Part shown: positions 18,186 through 27,036 of the stretch, one piece after another
How positions within the stretch are numbered: the stretch's first letter is position 1
Layout of the letters: each line of letters opens with the position of its first letter
From: MPNP01 sp026710155
Lineage (GTDB): Bacteria; Pseudomonadota; Alphaproteobacteria; Rhodobacterales; Rhodobacteraceae
NCBI GenBank assembly: GCA_965200885.1
Contig: OZ241737.1
Coordinates: forward strand, 1,736,001-1,800,000
Length of the DNA: 64,000 nucleotides
Direction of reading: 5' to 3'
Position numbers and translations under genes: made by a program
The notes under the pieces: model-generated
What the model saw: only the letters and a program-made list of their open reading frames with translations
The model's database searches: none
What the model was told of the DNA's origin: nothing

Positions 18186-19527
18186 ACACCTCTATTTTGA
18201 AAATCTCCAGAGGATCATCCAGTTCCAGCGCATGGTTCAAGCAGAACTCATACAATGGTCCCCTTTCAGTTTCTGCCGGGGAGTAGGGGAAGGAAAATGT
18301 CGGCAGTTCCTCATTGTCAGACAATGGGAAATGAAGCAGGTAGGGATTGATGTGTTTGGCTATTTCGTTTGCAAGTTCCTGGGTTTCAGCGGTTATGAGA
18401 ACCAGAATTCCAACTTCAACAGGTAGGGATGACCGGTTTTCAAGTGCACCAAGTGTTGCTTCGGATCCGATAATTCTGAAATCCAAATGGCAGGTCTCGG
18501 CATCGCCCCCAAACTTCTCATCAAGCGAGTTGGCAAGGAATTGTTTCAAGGATTCGATCCAGGTATGAATATTCTGGACATAATGGTCATTTCGAATCAT
18601 TGTCAGGCTTGTCGTCTGATAGCCGGCAATTCTGACACCCTCAATTTTTACCCTGTATTGGGGAAAGGAAACCCACTTGCCGCCCGATACCCTGACTTTT
18701 CGGTCGGAAACAGCTTCATAAGTGGCATTCTTCACATCAAGATAGCCACCCGGTTCATGTAATACGAACGGATCCGAATTTTCATAAAGCATATGGGCTG
18801 ATACTGTTCGTGGGGTACATTGGGCCATGGAATCAAGAGGTTCGATTTCAAAGTACTCCTCATGAAAATCAACCTGAATGCATCCACTCAATGGCTTGGT
18901 TGAACACAAGGCTCCACATTCAGCCACTTTTGCACCATGCCAGGCAATGCCTGGTGGAATGTCCGACATCAGGGGTAATGCAGCAATTGATGCCGTATCC
19001 GTTGCACGACCAGCGATAATTATATCGGCATTTCTGGCCAATGCTTCCTGGATTTGTTCAACTCCCATCAAAGCAACTATTCCCGTACAATCATTGATGA
19101 TTTCTTCCGAAATAAACGGGGCATCTTTCAGCGATTTCAATCGACCAGCTTGAAGTGCATTCACGACCTGCTCCCGGGAAAGTGAAGATTTGATGGTTCC
19201 GATTCGCACCCCCTTTTTGATGGTGTGAAGCAGGTTTTTGGTAATTTCAACCATCCAGTCAACCGAGTGATCTGTTCCACAAGTGCCAGAAGAGCCAATG
19301 ACAAGCGGGATATTTGCCGTCTCTCTGGCTGCCAGCAAATATTTCCATTCACCTGAGGTCACAGCCCGTGAGTACTTGGAATTGGCCGTGCCCAAATAGT
19401 AGGGACCGCTATCGGTCGAGCCTCCATCTATGGCAATGATATCCGGATTGTTGGCCAAGCCTACTTGAAGAGCCTCCTTGCTGAATTCCAAACCGAGAAC
19501 CCCAGAAGGAACGAGTACTCTAATCAA
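18169..19527 (-). CDS. AtuA-like protein (DUF1446, acyclic terpene utilisation family)
   Basis: 452 aa, cytosolic, no signal peptide. The N-terminal IDGGSTDSGPYYLG (about 34-47) and GSSGTCGTDHSVDWM, the IIIAGRATDTASIA segment near 175 and the HEPGGYLDV region are typical of DUF1446 proteins. AtuA takes part in citronellol/geraniol degradation in Pseudomonas, but its exact reaction is unclear and most relatives are not tied to terpenes. The adjacent tctABC genes suggest a carboxylate is imported and then processed by this protein with the DUF4387 partner. Confidence 0.8.
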   Translation of the reverse strand: MIRVLVPSGVLGLEFSKEALQVGLANNPDIIAIDGGSTDSGPYYLGTANSKYSRAVTSGEWKYLLAARETANIPLVIGSSGTCGTDHSVDWMVEITKNLLHTIKKGVRIGTIKSSLSREQVVNALQAGRLKSLKDAPFISEEIINDCTGIVALMGVEQIQEALARNADIIIAGRATDTASIAALPLMSDIPPGIAWHGAKVAECGALCSTKPLSGCIQVDFHEEYFEIEPLDSMAQCTPRTVSAHMLYENSDPFVLHEPGGYLDVKNATYEAVSDRKVRVSGGKWVSFPQYRVKIEGVRIAGYQTTSLTMIRNDHYVQNIHTWIESLKQFLANSLDEKFGGDAETCHLDFRIIGSEATLGALENRSSLPVEVGILVLITAETQELANEIAKHINPYLLHFPLSDNEELPTFSFPYSPAETERGPLYEFCLNHALELDDPLEIFKIEVFEANA

Positions 19528-19554
19528 ACTTAAACCTCCAGAAGGATAGGGCCA

Positions 19555-21057
19555 TCAAATTTTGGGTTTGGGTTTCTTCAACAGATTTCTGAGGAAAAGG
19601 GGAGCAACAAACCCGCCAATTGCTGCAACCCATAATCCTATGGCAATTCCGGAAGAGAACAGATAGGTCCAGTCACCTCCTGAAATTATCATTGCTCTTC
19701 GCAAATTATCCTCCATGTTGTTTCCAAGGAGAATACCGAGGATGATGGGAACGGTTGGTACACCCAACTTTCTACAAAAATAACCAACCAAACCAAAAAC
19801 GATCATCAGTACCAAATCGTGACTGCTTCCGGACAGGGAATAAATTCCACCAAAGGCAACCATCGCGATACCGGGTAAAAGAACATGCGGAGGTACGGAC
19901 AATACCTTGACGAACAATCTGACCAACGGGACATTCATTATCAACAATACAACGTTGGCAATGAGAAGTGAGGCTATCAGTCCCCATACAACTTCGGGTC
20001 TTTCTTCAAAGAGCAGGGGTCCGGGTGTTATGTTCAAAGTCAATAAAACAGCAAGCAATACAGCGGTAGTTCCGGATCCTGGAACACCAAGTGTCAGCAT
20101 GGGAACCAAGGCTCCACCAGCTGCTGCATTGTTTCCTGCCTCAGGAGCAGCCACACCCTTTGGATTACCTGTTCCAAAGGTATTGCCGTCCTTGGCAAGG
20201 GACTTTTCACCCATGTAGGCCAGAAAACTACCGAGCGATGCTCCTGCACCAGGGAGTATACCTGCAAAAAAGCCTATGAGGGTTCCTCTGAGCATGGTAA
20301 CACCACTATTGACAATATCCTTGACAGGTATGGTTATCTTGTCAAGTTTAATGCCAATGGCTGTATTCTTGCCATGGCTTTCGATAAATATGAAAATTTC
20401 TGAAACAGCGAACAAACCCACGATGGCAACCAGGAAATCAACACCATCCATTAAAGCCAGTTCACCAAAGGTAAGGCGAGGCAAACCTGTTTGGTTATCC
20501 AGTCCGATCATGGCTATTCCCAATCCGACAGCTGAAGCCAATGCAGCTTTTATCTGGTTTTTGGAAGCAAGGCCGCCAAGGGTACAAAAGGCCAGAAGAT
20601 AGAGTGCAAAATATTCCGATGGACCAAAAAGGTAAGCAACATTGGCCAACAATGGGGCAAGAAGCATGAGTCCTATCGTGGCTAGGAATGCACCTACAAA
20701 AGAAGAGACACCTGAAAGAACCAACGCATCGGCAGCCCGACCCTGTTTTGCCATTGGATAACCGTCCAGGGTTGTCATCAATGCCGGTTCGTCACCAGGA
20801 ATATTCAATAGTATTGAAGATATTCTTCCACCATACATCGCACCATAATAAACCGAGGTCATCAGAACGAGTACTTCAGTAGCATCCAGGCCCAATGAAA
20901 AAGCAAGTGGTATCAGGATAGCGACACCATTGGAGGGTCCAAGTCCCGGCAGGGAACCGATTATGGTACCTGCAAAACAGCCTGATACTGCCAACAGCAG
21001 GGTAGACCAGGTCAGGGCAACGGCGAATCCCTGGGAAAGATTGGCTAAAAGATCCAT
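19555..21057 (-). CDS. tctA: Tripartite tricarboxylate transporter permease TctA
   Basis: Large membrane subunit of a TctABC carboxylate/sodium symporter, 500 aa with about 12 hydrophobic segments. The family signature GSLPGLGPSNGVAILIPL is near residue 35, with YGGRISSILLNIPGDEP near 75 and the second-half GxLPGAGASLGSF repeat near 265. It is the last gene of tctCBA; the start lies 3 bp after the tctB stop. The substrate cannot be read from the sequence. Confidence 0.93.
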   Translation of the reverse strand: MDLLANLSQGFAVALTWSTLLLAVSGCFAGTIIGSLPGLGPSNGVAILIPLAFSLGLDATEVLVLMTSVYYGAMYGGRISSILLNIPGDEPALMTTLDGYPMAKQGRAADALVLSGVSSFVGAFLATIGLMLLAPLLANVAYLFGPSEYFALYLLAFCTLGGLASKNQIKAALASAVGLGIAMIGLDNQTGLPRLTFGELALMDGVDFLVAIVGLFAVSEIFIFIESHGKNTAIGIKLDKITIPVKDIVNSGVTMLRGTLIGFFAGILPGAGASLGSFLAYMGEKSLAKDGNTFGTGNPKGVAAPEAGNNAAAGGALVPMLTLGVPGSGTTAVLLAVLLTLNITPGPLLFEERPEVVWGLIASLLIANVVLLIMNVPLVRLFVKVLSVPPHVLLPGIAMVAFGGIYSLSGSSHDLVLMIVFGLVGYFCRKLGVPTVPIILGILLGNNMEDNLRRAMIISGGDWTYLFSSGIAIGLWVAAIGGFVAPLFLRNLLKKPKPKI

Positions 21058-21060
21058 GGC

Positions 21061-21486
21061 CTATCCGAATGCAAACAAACCCAAACCAAGGCCATAATTC
21101 AGTACCAAAAACAAGCCTATCGACAAACTCAGGCCAGTAATTATGGCATTCTTGATGTTTGGTGAAATCAGATAACTGAGGATAATGGCAACAACTGCCG
21201 AGGGAATGATAAACCCATATGGTCGAAGCGTTTTGGCAAATAAATACATTGCCAAAAGGGCAATACCTATCTTGCCATAAACCTTTATATGCGGCCAATC
21301 AATGATTTTATCGGGGAAAATAATTATCAATATCCCACAAAGCAGTGACACACCTGCGACTATGTAGGGGAAGGTTCGAGAACCCACGGGGTCTGGAAGA
21401 AACCCCATGGGAATAAGTGTTGCATGATACAGATAAAAGGACGCAATCAGAATGACGCCCAATCCGAATATGCGATCAGCTTTCAC
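21061..21486 (-). CDS. tctB: Tripartite tricarboxylate transporter small permease TctB
   Basis: 141 aa with four predicted membrane helices. The opening helix, the FLPDPVGSRTFPYIVA segment after it (about 29-44) and the GFIIPSAVV region near 90 are typical of TctB. Its ATG overlaps the stop of tctC (shared base at 21486). Confidence 0.9.
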   Translation of the reverse strand: MKADRIFGLGVILIASFYLYHATLIPMGFLPDPVGSRTFPYIVAGVSLLCGILIIIFPDKIIDWPHIKVYGKIGIALLAMYLFAKTLRPYGFIIPSAVVAIILSYLISPNIKNAIITGLSLSIGLFLVLNYGLGLGLFAFG

Positions 21487-22451
21487 TACTGAATGACTCC
21501 AATTTCCTTGGAAAGCTGCTGTACGTCAGCAATAACGCCGGCAAGGTATTCCTGGAAGTCATCACCAACCTTGGTGAAGGGAGCAAGTCCATTGTCAGCC
21601 ATGGCTTGAGCCCATTCGTCTGAAGCAGCAACCTGGGCAAGTGCGTCTGCCCATTTGTTGTAATCTGCCTCGGAAATACCCTTGGGAACATAGAGACCGC
21701 GCCAGTTTACAGCGACTAGATCAACACCTTGTTCCTTGGCCGTAGGAATATCCTCAAATCCAGGGATCCTCTCATCGGTGAAAACAGCAACCACCCGGAC
21801 ATCACCCGATTTGAGGAACCCAACCACCTCGGAAATGTCACCGGTCATGGCCTGTGTATGCCCCCCAATGGTTTGGGTAATTGCATCAGCACCACCATCA
21901 AGACCAACATATTTGACGGAAAGTACATCATCATAACCAGCTTCGCCCAATGCCATGAGAACTTTCAAATGATCAAATCCACCGGTCGCGGATCCACCGG
22001 CAAAAGTCACTGAAGTGGGGTCATTCATAACTGCATTGAGCAAATCCATCAGATTCATGTATGGTGAGTCAGCGGCAACGACCAGAACACCCGGATCGGC
22101 ACCGATTGCTCCTAGAAAGGAAACTTGATCAGCCATCATGCCTGCATAGGCATTTTGGGCCAGGCGTGTTGCTGTTGCGGATGATGCCGCGACAATCAGG
22201 TCACCATCATCATTTCTTTCATTGACCACGTGTCCATAGGCAAGACCTCCGCCTCCACCAGCCATGTTGGTCACTTTGATCGGTTCGTCAACGGCACCGA
22301 TATCGTACATGATTTTTCCGATGGCCCGGCAGGTAAAGTCCCATCCTCCACCAGGGTTTGCAGGTGCAATACATTCAGCTGAATTGCCGACAGTTCCAAT
22401 ACCCATAACCAGTGCGAAGGAAGCACCGATTAACTTACTTGAAAATTTCAT
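21486..22451 (-). CDS. tctC: Tripartite tricarboxylate transporter receptor TctC (BUG family)
   Basis: Periplasmic binding protein, 321 aa. A signal peptide (KLIGASFALVMGIGTVGNSA) is followed by the BUG-fold motif CIAPANPGGGWDFTCR near residue 27 and the GGSATGGFDHLKV region near 155. First gene of tctCBA. A short interval with TTTTCTCC (reverse: GGAGAAAAA) before the ATG provides the ribosome site. Confidence 0.92.
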   Translation of the reverse strand: MKFSSKLIGASFALVMGIGTVGNSAECIAPANPGGGWDFTCRAIGKIMYDIGAVDEPIKVTNMAGGGGGLAYGHVVNERNDDGDLIVAASSATATRLAQNAYAGMMADQVSFLGAIGADPGVLVVAADSPYMNLMDLLNAVMNDPTSVTFAGGSATGGFDHLKVLMALGEAGYDDVLSVKYVGLDGGADAITQTIGGHTQAMTGDISEVVGFLKSGDVRVVAVFTDERIPGFEDIPTAKEQGVDLVAVNWRGLYVPKGISEADYNKWADALAQVAASDEWAQAMADNGLAPFTKVGDDFQEYLAGVIADVQQLSKEIGVIQ

Positions 22452-23035
22452 AATTTTTCTCCATTAAATTTAACCAGTAAACCAATCACAAAAAGCAATT
22501 AATTTCCGTAAGAGGACTAGATTTTTCCATTTACTTCAGTTAATTGCAACCTGATTCTCTCAAATATTAACATTTGATATCCAGTGACAGGCAATCATAC
22601 CACTTCAACTATTTAATGACTCATAGCAGATCATAATGGGTGATCGGGGCATCAGCCTCAAAAACAACACCTTTCCTACCATTGCCAAAAGTGTATTGAT
22701 ACTTTGGAAACCGGACAGAATTGGCAGCATGATTCGGTGATGCCCATTGATGGTTACTTTTGAGAAATGATATTGCAAGGTGTCCTGAAACTATCATTGC
22801 CGTTTAGTGAAGACGGCCTGAGTGTGTTTTTGTTATTACGGTGAATTTTGCCATGAAACAGCCCGAATTTGGCGCTTTCGCCCTTTTTGAGAAAGGATCG
22901 GGAACACCACAACTGTATCTTTTGACCAAAAGAAGGCAGCTTGATTGAAAATGCACCGCAATACAGGAATCACACCCATCTGACATCCCATCTTCACAAG
23001 CCAATTTTATTCATGTGTATAATTCCCATAAAAAA
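22452..23035. other. Intergenic, 580 bp, no gene supported
   Basis: Holds the tctC promoter region. A 31-codon frame at 22852-22947 on the plus strand (MKQPEFGAFALFEKG...) has no ribosome site or recognisable family and is not called as a gene. Confidence 0.4.
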
Positions 23036-23061
23036 GGGAGGGATAATCACTTATCCCTCCC
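23036..23061 (-). terminator. Rho-independent terminator of the phasin gene
   Basis: Perfect 11-bp stem GGGAGGGATAA / TTATCCCTCCC with a 4-nt loop, followed on the minus strand by a T-run. It lies 27 bp beyond the phasin stop codon. Confidence 0.88.
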
Positions 23062-23088
23062 CGTGGGAGAAAAAACGAAGGTTGTTGT

Positions 23089-23451
23089 TTACCTTGTGGC
23101 GCCCATGGCCAGCTCCACCGCCTCCATCTGGGCCTTGCGGGCAACCTCGGTGTAGGAGGCCAGATACTGGGCGGAGGCTTCCCAGCTGGAAGAGGCGTAG
23201 TCCTGCATGGCCTTGGCCATGTCTTCCGGCGACGGCTTCTCCGCCGCGACCCCCTTGGCCCTGGCAAGGGTGTCCTTGGCCCACCTGTCGTTGATGTCGA
23301 CGACCTCGGCGGTGGCGTTCAAGGCAATGCTGGCGGCCTTCTCGAAACCGGCCGCGGCCTTTTGGCAGGCATCGTTGATGGCCGCAGGCGACAGCGGAAG
23401 CTGGGAGGCCATGTCCGAAAAAGCCCTGGTGTAATCCTGAAACTGGTTCAT
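23089..23451 (-). CDS. Phasin family protein
   Basis: 120 aa, nearly all helical and Ala/Lys/Glu-rich, no Cys. Phasins coat polyhydroxyalkanoate granules and set their number and size. The match is to the general phasin pattern (FEKAASIALNATAEVVDINDRWAK..., YLASYTEVARKAQMEA) and is supported by twin PhaR-like operators upstream and a strong terminator. Third-position GC is much higher than in neighbouring genes, which may reflect strong expression or transfer. No PHA synthase is in the window. Confidence 0.8.
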   Translation of the reverse strand: MNQFQDYTRAFSDMASQLPLSPAAINDACQKAAAGFEKAASIALNATAEVVDINDRWAKDTLARAKGVAAEKPSPEDMAKAMQDYASSSWEASAQYLASYTEVARKAQMEAVELAMGATR

Positions 23452-23494
23452 TGTCTTATCCTCTATCCTTGGAATCTGGTTTCAGGTGATATAA

Positions 23495-23537
23495 TGCTGC
23501 ACTGCAACATTTCAAGGGAAAACATGCTGCACTGCAA
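23495..23537 (-). promoter_or_regulatory. Twin PhaR-like operator upstream of the phasin gene
   Basis: TGCTGCACTGCAA occurs twice, at 23495-23507 and 23525-23537, exactly 30 bp apart (about three helical turns). The CTGC...GCA-type repeats match the TGC-rich sites bound by PhaR in Paracoccus and relatives, where PhaR represses phaP until it is titrated by PHA granules. Assignment to PhaR is by similarity only. Confidence 0.7.
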
Positions 23538-23746
23538 AAAAATTTCGCTCATGCTCGAAATGCACTTTTGGGCTTCAATGCCTCAAAATTGAAACCAATA
23601 TGAATTTACATGTAAATACCAGAAGAATTTACCAAAAAAGATTTACAAATCCGTTATGATTATGACCATCATATCAAACATGGAATTTAGTGATAAGGCA
23701 AGGCATGCACCTGATAAAAGTGGTGAATTTCATTCAGGTAAAGGAA

Positions 23747-26575
23747 TTAACCGTCAGAAACTTTTTGGTTGATTGCATCAGACAAATGCTTTCTGAGATT
23801 ATCCAATCTGGCATCTGAGAGAATTTTCAATCCCGACTTGTCTTTGACATAAAATACATCGACAGCTTGAACACCATAGGTCGCAACGACAGAAGAAACC
23901 ACAGTAATTCCCCGATTGTTCAGAGTTCGGACAAGATCATAAAGAAGTCCCGGCCTATCTTGTGTATCGACTTCAACAATGGTGTACAGATCAGAACCCT
24001 TGTTATCGAAAGTTATCTCCGTTGGTACTGTAAATTTGGTTGTCTTTTTCAACCTGACCGTTTTCTGAAGAGCATTTGGTTGACTCAATGTACTTTTCAG
24101 CAATTCAAAATCAGAGGTGAATTTCTTAACCTGTGTACTCAATCGCTTTAACTTTACACTTTCGAATGGTTTCCCATTTGGGTCCTGCAGCCAAAATGCA
24201 CTTGTCAAATACCCGTCTGAAGTTGAATAGGACTTGGCATCAACAATATTCACATTTAGCAGGGCCAGGATTCCTGCAAATTTGGAAAATAGATCAGGAA
24301 CCTGTTTTCTGACCTTGCAAAGTCTGGTTGCACCCCTGATTTTATCCCTGGTAAATTCAAAAATTGTTTCATCACTTTCAACCTTATCCAACAATTCGAT
24401 GAACATGACTTGATCATCGGGTGCTAAACTTCTCCAAAAGGGATCTCCGTGACGGCTTATGGCACTATCGGGATCAGCGAAACTTTGTTTTTGAAGTTTA
24501 TCAAGGACGATTTTCTTGGATTCTTCAACATCAAAATAGGCCGTAAAGTTAACTGAACCATCAGTCATTACCGAATGGGTAAAATTATAAAGATTTCTTA
24601 TCATCTGGGCTTTCCAATGGTTCCAGACACCTGGGCCAACCCCCATGATATCACATACTGTAAGTACGGTCAGCAGTTTCAGTTTGGTGCGAGTACCAAC
24701 AATCTTGGCAAAGTTAATTACCGTTTTTGGATCACTTATATCCCTTTTTTGTGAAGTATCCGACATGAGAAGGTGATGTTTAACCAACCAGACCACATGT
24801 TCTGTTTCCTTATCATCAAGCCCAAATCTTGGTGAAATATCCTTGGCCAGTTCTGCTCCGATTGTAGAGTGATCAGCATTTCTACCCTTGCCTATGTCAT
24901 GCAACAATAATGCCACATAAAGAACTTTCCTGTTAACTCCCTTTTCCAGGATCGAGGTGGCAACTGGAAGGTCCTCCTTCAATTCACCCTTTTCCAGTTT
25001 GGCCAAGAATGCCAGGCACTGGATTGTATGTTCATCCACCGTGTAGTGGTGATAGGAGTTGAACTGCATCAAGGCGGTAATTATACTGAATTCTGGTATA
25101 AACCTTCCAAGAACATTCAATTCATTCATTCTTCGGAGCACACGTTCGGGATTACCATAATTCAGCAACATGCCAATGAATATTTTATTTGCTTCGGAAT
25201 TGGCAATGAATTCCTGATCTATAAGGTGGAGGTTTGACGAAATCAGGCGCATGGAATCAGGATGCAATAACAATCCGGTATCGAGGCCAACTTCAAATAG
25301 CCTTAACAAATTCAGCTTGTCGTTCAGAAAAGTGTCTGGATTGGCAATTGACAATCGGCCGTTGATTTCCTTGTAATCAGTTGGTAGATGAGATTGCAGA
25401 TTGGCACGGGCTCTCTTCAACCAACCACGAAGAATCGGTTCCCGTTTGACATGCTGGGCTTCCAGTTTGGTCAATAAAATTCTGGTAAGGTCCCCAACAT
25501 CGGTCGCGTGCCTAAAGTAATCCTGCATGAAGTATTCAACCGCCTGACGACCATCCATGTCTTCATAGCCAAGATTCTTGGCCACTTCAAATTGGACATT
25601 GAAATGCAGTACATCCTGAGGTCTCTTGGCCAAATCATGAAGCTGACAACGTACAGCCCATAGAAATGATTCGGCACTTATGAATTTTTCATACTCCTCA
25701 AGGGATAAAACATCCAACCCAACCAATTCCGAGGTGTTCTGGATTCTGTAGAGATACTTGACTATCCAGAAAAGGGTTTGCAAATCCCTCAATCCTCCTT
25801 TGGCTTCCTTGACGTTGGGTTCAAGAAGATACCTGTTGCCACCTTGCCGTTTATATCGGGATTCTCTCTCTTCCAATTTCGCTTCAACGAATGCTGGCCC
25901 TGATCCCTTGAACAAGTCATTCCACATTCTGTCATGGAGTAACTGTTCCGTAGAACTGGGTCCCCAAACCAGGCGGCATTCCAAAAGGGCGGTTCTTATG
26001 GTCAGATCCTCCTTGGCAAAGTGGAGACATTCCTTCAATGTTCTGACGGAATGTCCAACCTTTAAATTCAAATCCCAGAAAATGTAAAGTGCTCCCTCAA
26101 TGACCTTGTTTTCCCATTCGCCACTTTTTTCATCAAGCAACATCAATAAATCGACATCTGATTGGGGAGCCATTTCGCCACGCCCATAACCACCGACGCC
26201 AAAGACAGAAAATTTGCTCTCAGGGCCGCTTTTCCCAAAAAGAACATTGGTTGAGAATTCCAGGGCAATTTGGACTATACAATCCGTAATGTATGAATAT
26301 GAACGAACTGTTTTAAGTGCGGAATAGGGACTCAAAAAGTGTTCAAAAAGGTTTGCCTCCCTGACTTTTTTCTTGCTTTCAGTGGTTTTCTCAACCAAAT
26401 CCTTGATCAGATTCCTTCTTGTTTCCTGGATTTCTTCTGATTGATAATTACCCGGAACCAGATACTTGTCAAAATCTATAGGATCAAAAATTTCCTTGGG
26501 GTCGAGAATTAACCTGTTGGCGTCAACCTGTGGAATATTTGATTTTGGACCTTGTACGGATTCAACCTGATTCAT
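23747..26575 (-). CDS. glnD: Bifunctional [protein-PII] uridylyltransferase/uridylyl-removing enzyme
   Basis: Nitrogen sensor that uridylylates PII proteins when glutamine is low and deuridylylates them when it is high. About 942 aa. The nucleotidyltransferase motif GVGGYGRGEMAPQSDVDLLM is near residue 105, the HD motif LLLHDIGKGRNADHS near 560, and two ACT domains close the protein (the last with VEVDTQDRPGLLYDLVRTL). I chose ATG 26575, preceded by AAAGGAAAC, over an ATG 12 codons upstream. It stands alone in its own transcription unit. Confidence 0.95.
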   Translation of the reverse strand: MNQVESVQGPKSNIPQVDANRLILDPKEIFDPIDFDKYLVPGNYQSEEIQETRRNLIKDLVEKTTESKKKVREANLFEHFLSPYSALKTVRSYSYITDCIVQIALEFSTNVLFGKSGPESKFSVFGVGGYGRGEMAPQSDVDLLMLLDEKSGEWENKVIEGALYIFWDLNLKVGHSVRTLKECLHFAKEDLTIRTALLECRLVWGPSSTEQLLHDRMWNDLFKGSGPAFVEAKLEERESRYKRQGGNRYLLEPNVKEAKGGLRDLQTLFWIVKYLYRIQNTSELVGLDVLSLEEYEKFISAESFLWAVRCQLHDLAKRPQDVLHFNVQFEVAKNLGYEDMDGRQAVEYFMQDYFRHATDVGDLTRILLTKLEAQHVKREPILRGWLKRARANLQSHLPTDYKEINGRLSIANPDTFLNDKLNLLRLFEVGLDTGLLLHPDSMRLISSNLHLIDQEFIANSEANKIFIGMLLNYGNPERVLRRMNELNVLGRFIPEFSIITALMQFNSYHHYTVDEHTIQCLAFLAKLEKGELKEDLPVATSILEKGVNRKVLYVALLLHDIGKGRNADHSTIGAELAKDISPRFGLDDKETEHVVWLVKHHLLMSDTSQKRDISDPKTVINFAKIVGTRTKLKLLTVLTVCDIMGVGPGVWNHWKAQMIRNLYNFTHSVMTDGSVNFTAYFDVEESKKIVLDKLQKQSFADPDSAISRHGDPFWRSLAPDDQVMFIELLDKVESDETIFEFTRDKIRGATRLCKVRKQVPDLFSKFAGILALLNVNIVDAKSYSTSDGYLTSAFWLQDPNGKPFESVKLKRLSTQVKKFTSDFELLKSTLSQPNALQKTVRLKKTTKFTVPTEITFDNKGSDLYTIVEVDTQDRPGLLYDLVRTLNNRGITVVSSVVATYGVQAVDVFYVKDKSGLKILSDARLDNLRKHLSDAINQKVSDG

Positions 26576-27036
26576 TATTGTTTCCTTTGTAAATTTACTT
26601 TGGCTAAACAATTCAAGTTTAACATCAAGTTTCAGAAATTACGGTAGATTCTATTTGGAATTCATGGGAAAAGTGAATTTGTCATGGTTGAAAATTAACC
26701 AAAGTCACTCCTATTCGCAATTACATCAAAACTGGCAAAAACACCCTAGCATGTTGTAAAAGTCATCCATAAGCCAATTCTCATCATCGGTGATTGATTT
26801 GAACAGGAATTTTGTGACAACCTGAATGTTCAAAAAAATGATTAATAGACACGAATCGTCTAATTTTTGAAATCGGCAAATAAGTAAAATCCCTGTAGAA
26901 TCAAAAATGTTGAATTTGGCTGATTTGGATTTTCAAGGAAAAATAATTTTTTTGAAAAAACAAAAAGGTTAAAAAAGTCGAAATTGGTAAATTTGTGGAT
27001 TGGCGGTTTCTGTTGGTTGTAAAATTTTAGGTGATC
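26576..27036. other. Intergenic, 460 bp, divergent glnD / puuE promoters
   Basis: AT-rich spacer between divergent genes. No RNA gene, repeat or coding frame is recognisable. It must hold both promoters, but I see no clear -35/-10 pair. Confidence 0.4.

Noticed and set aside
22852..22947. 31-codon frame MKQPEFGAFALFEKG...
   Set aside because: Reads like protein but has no ribosome site, no family and no conserved neighbour; too little to call.
23007..23294. Several frames overlapping the phasin gene on both strands
   Set aside because: They are shadows of a GC-rich gene; only 23089-23451 has the family pattern, operator and terminator.
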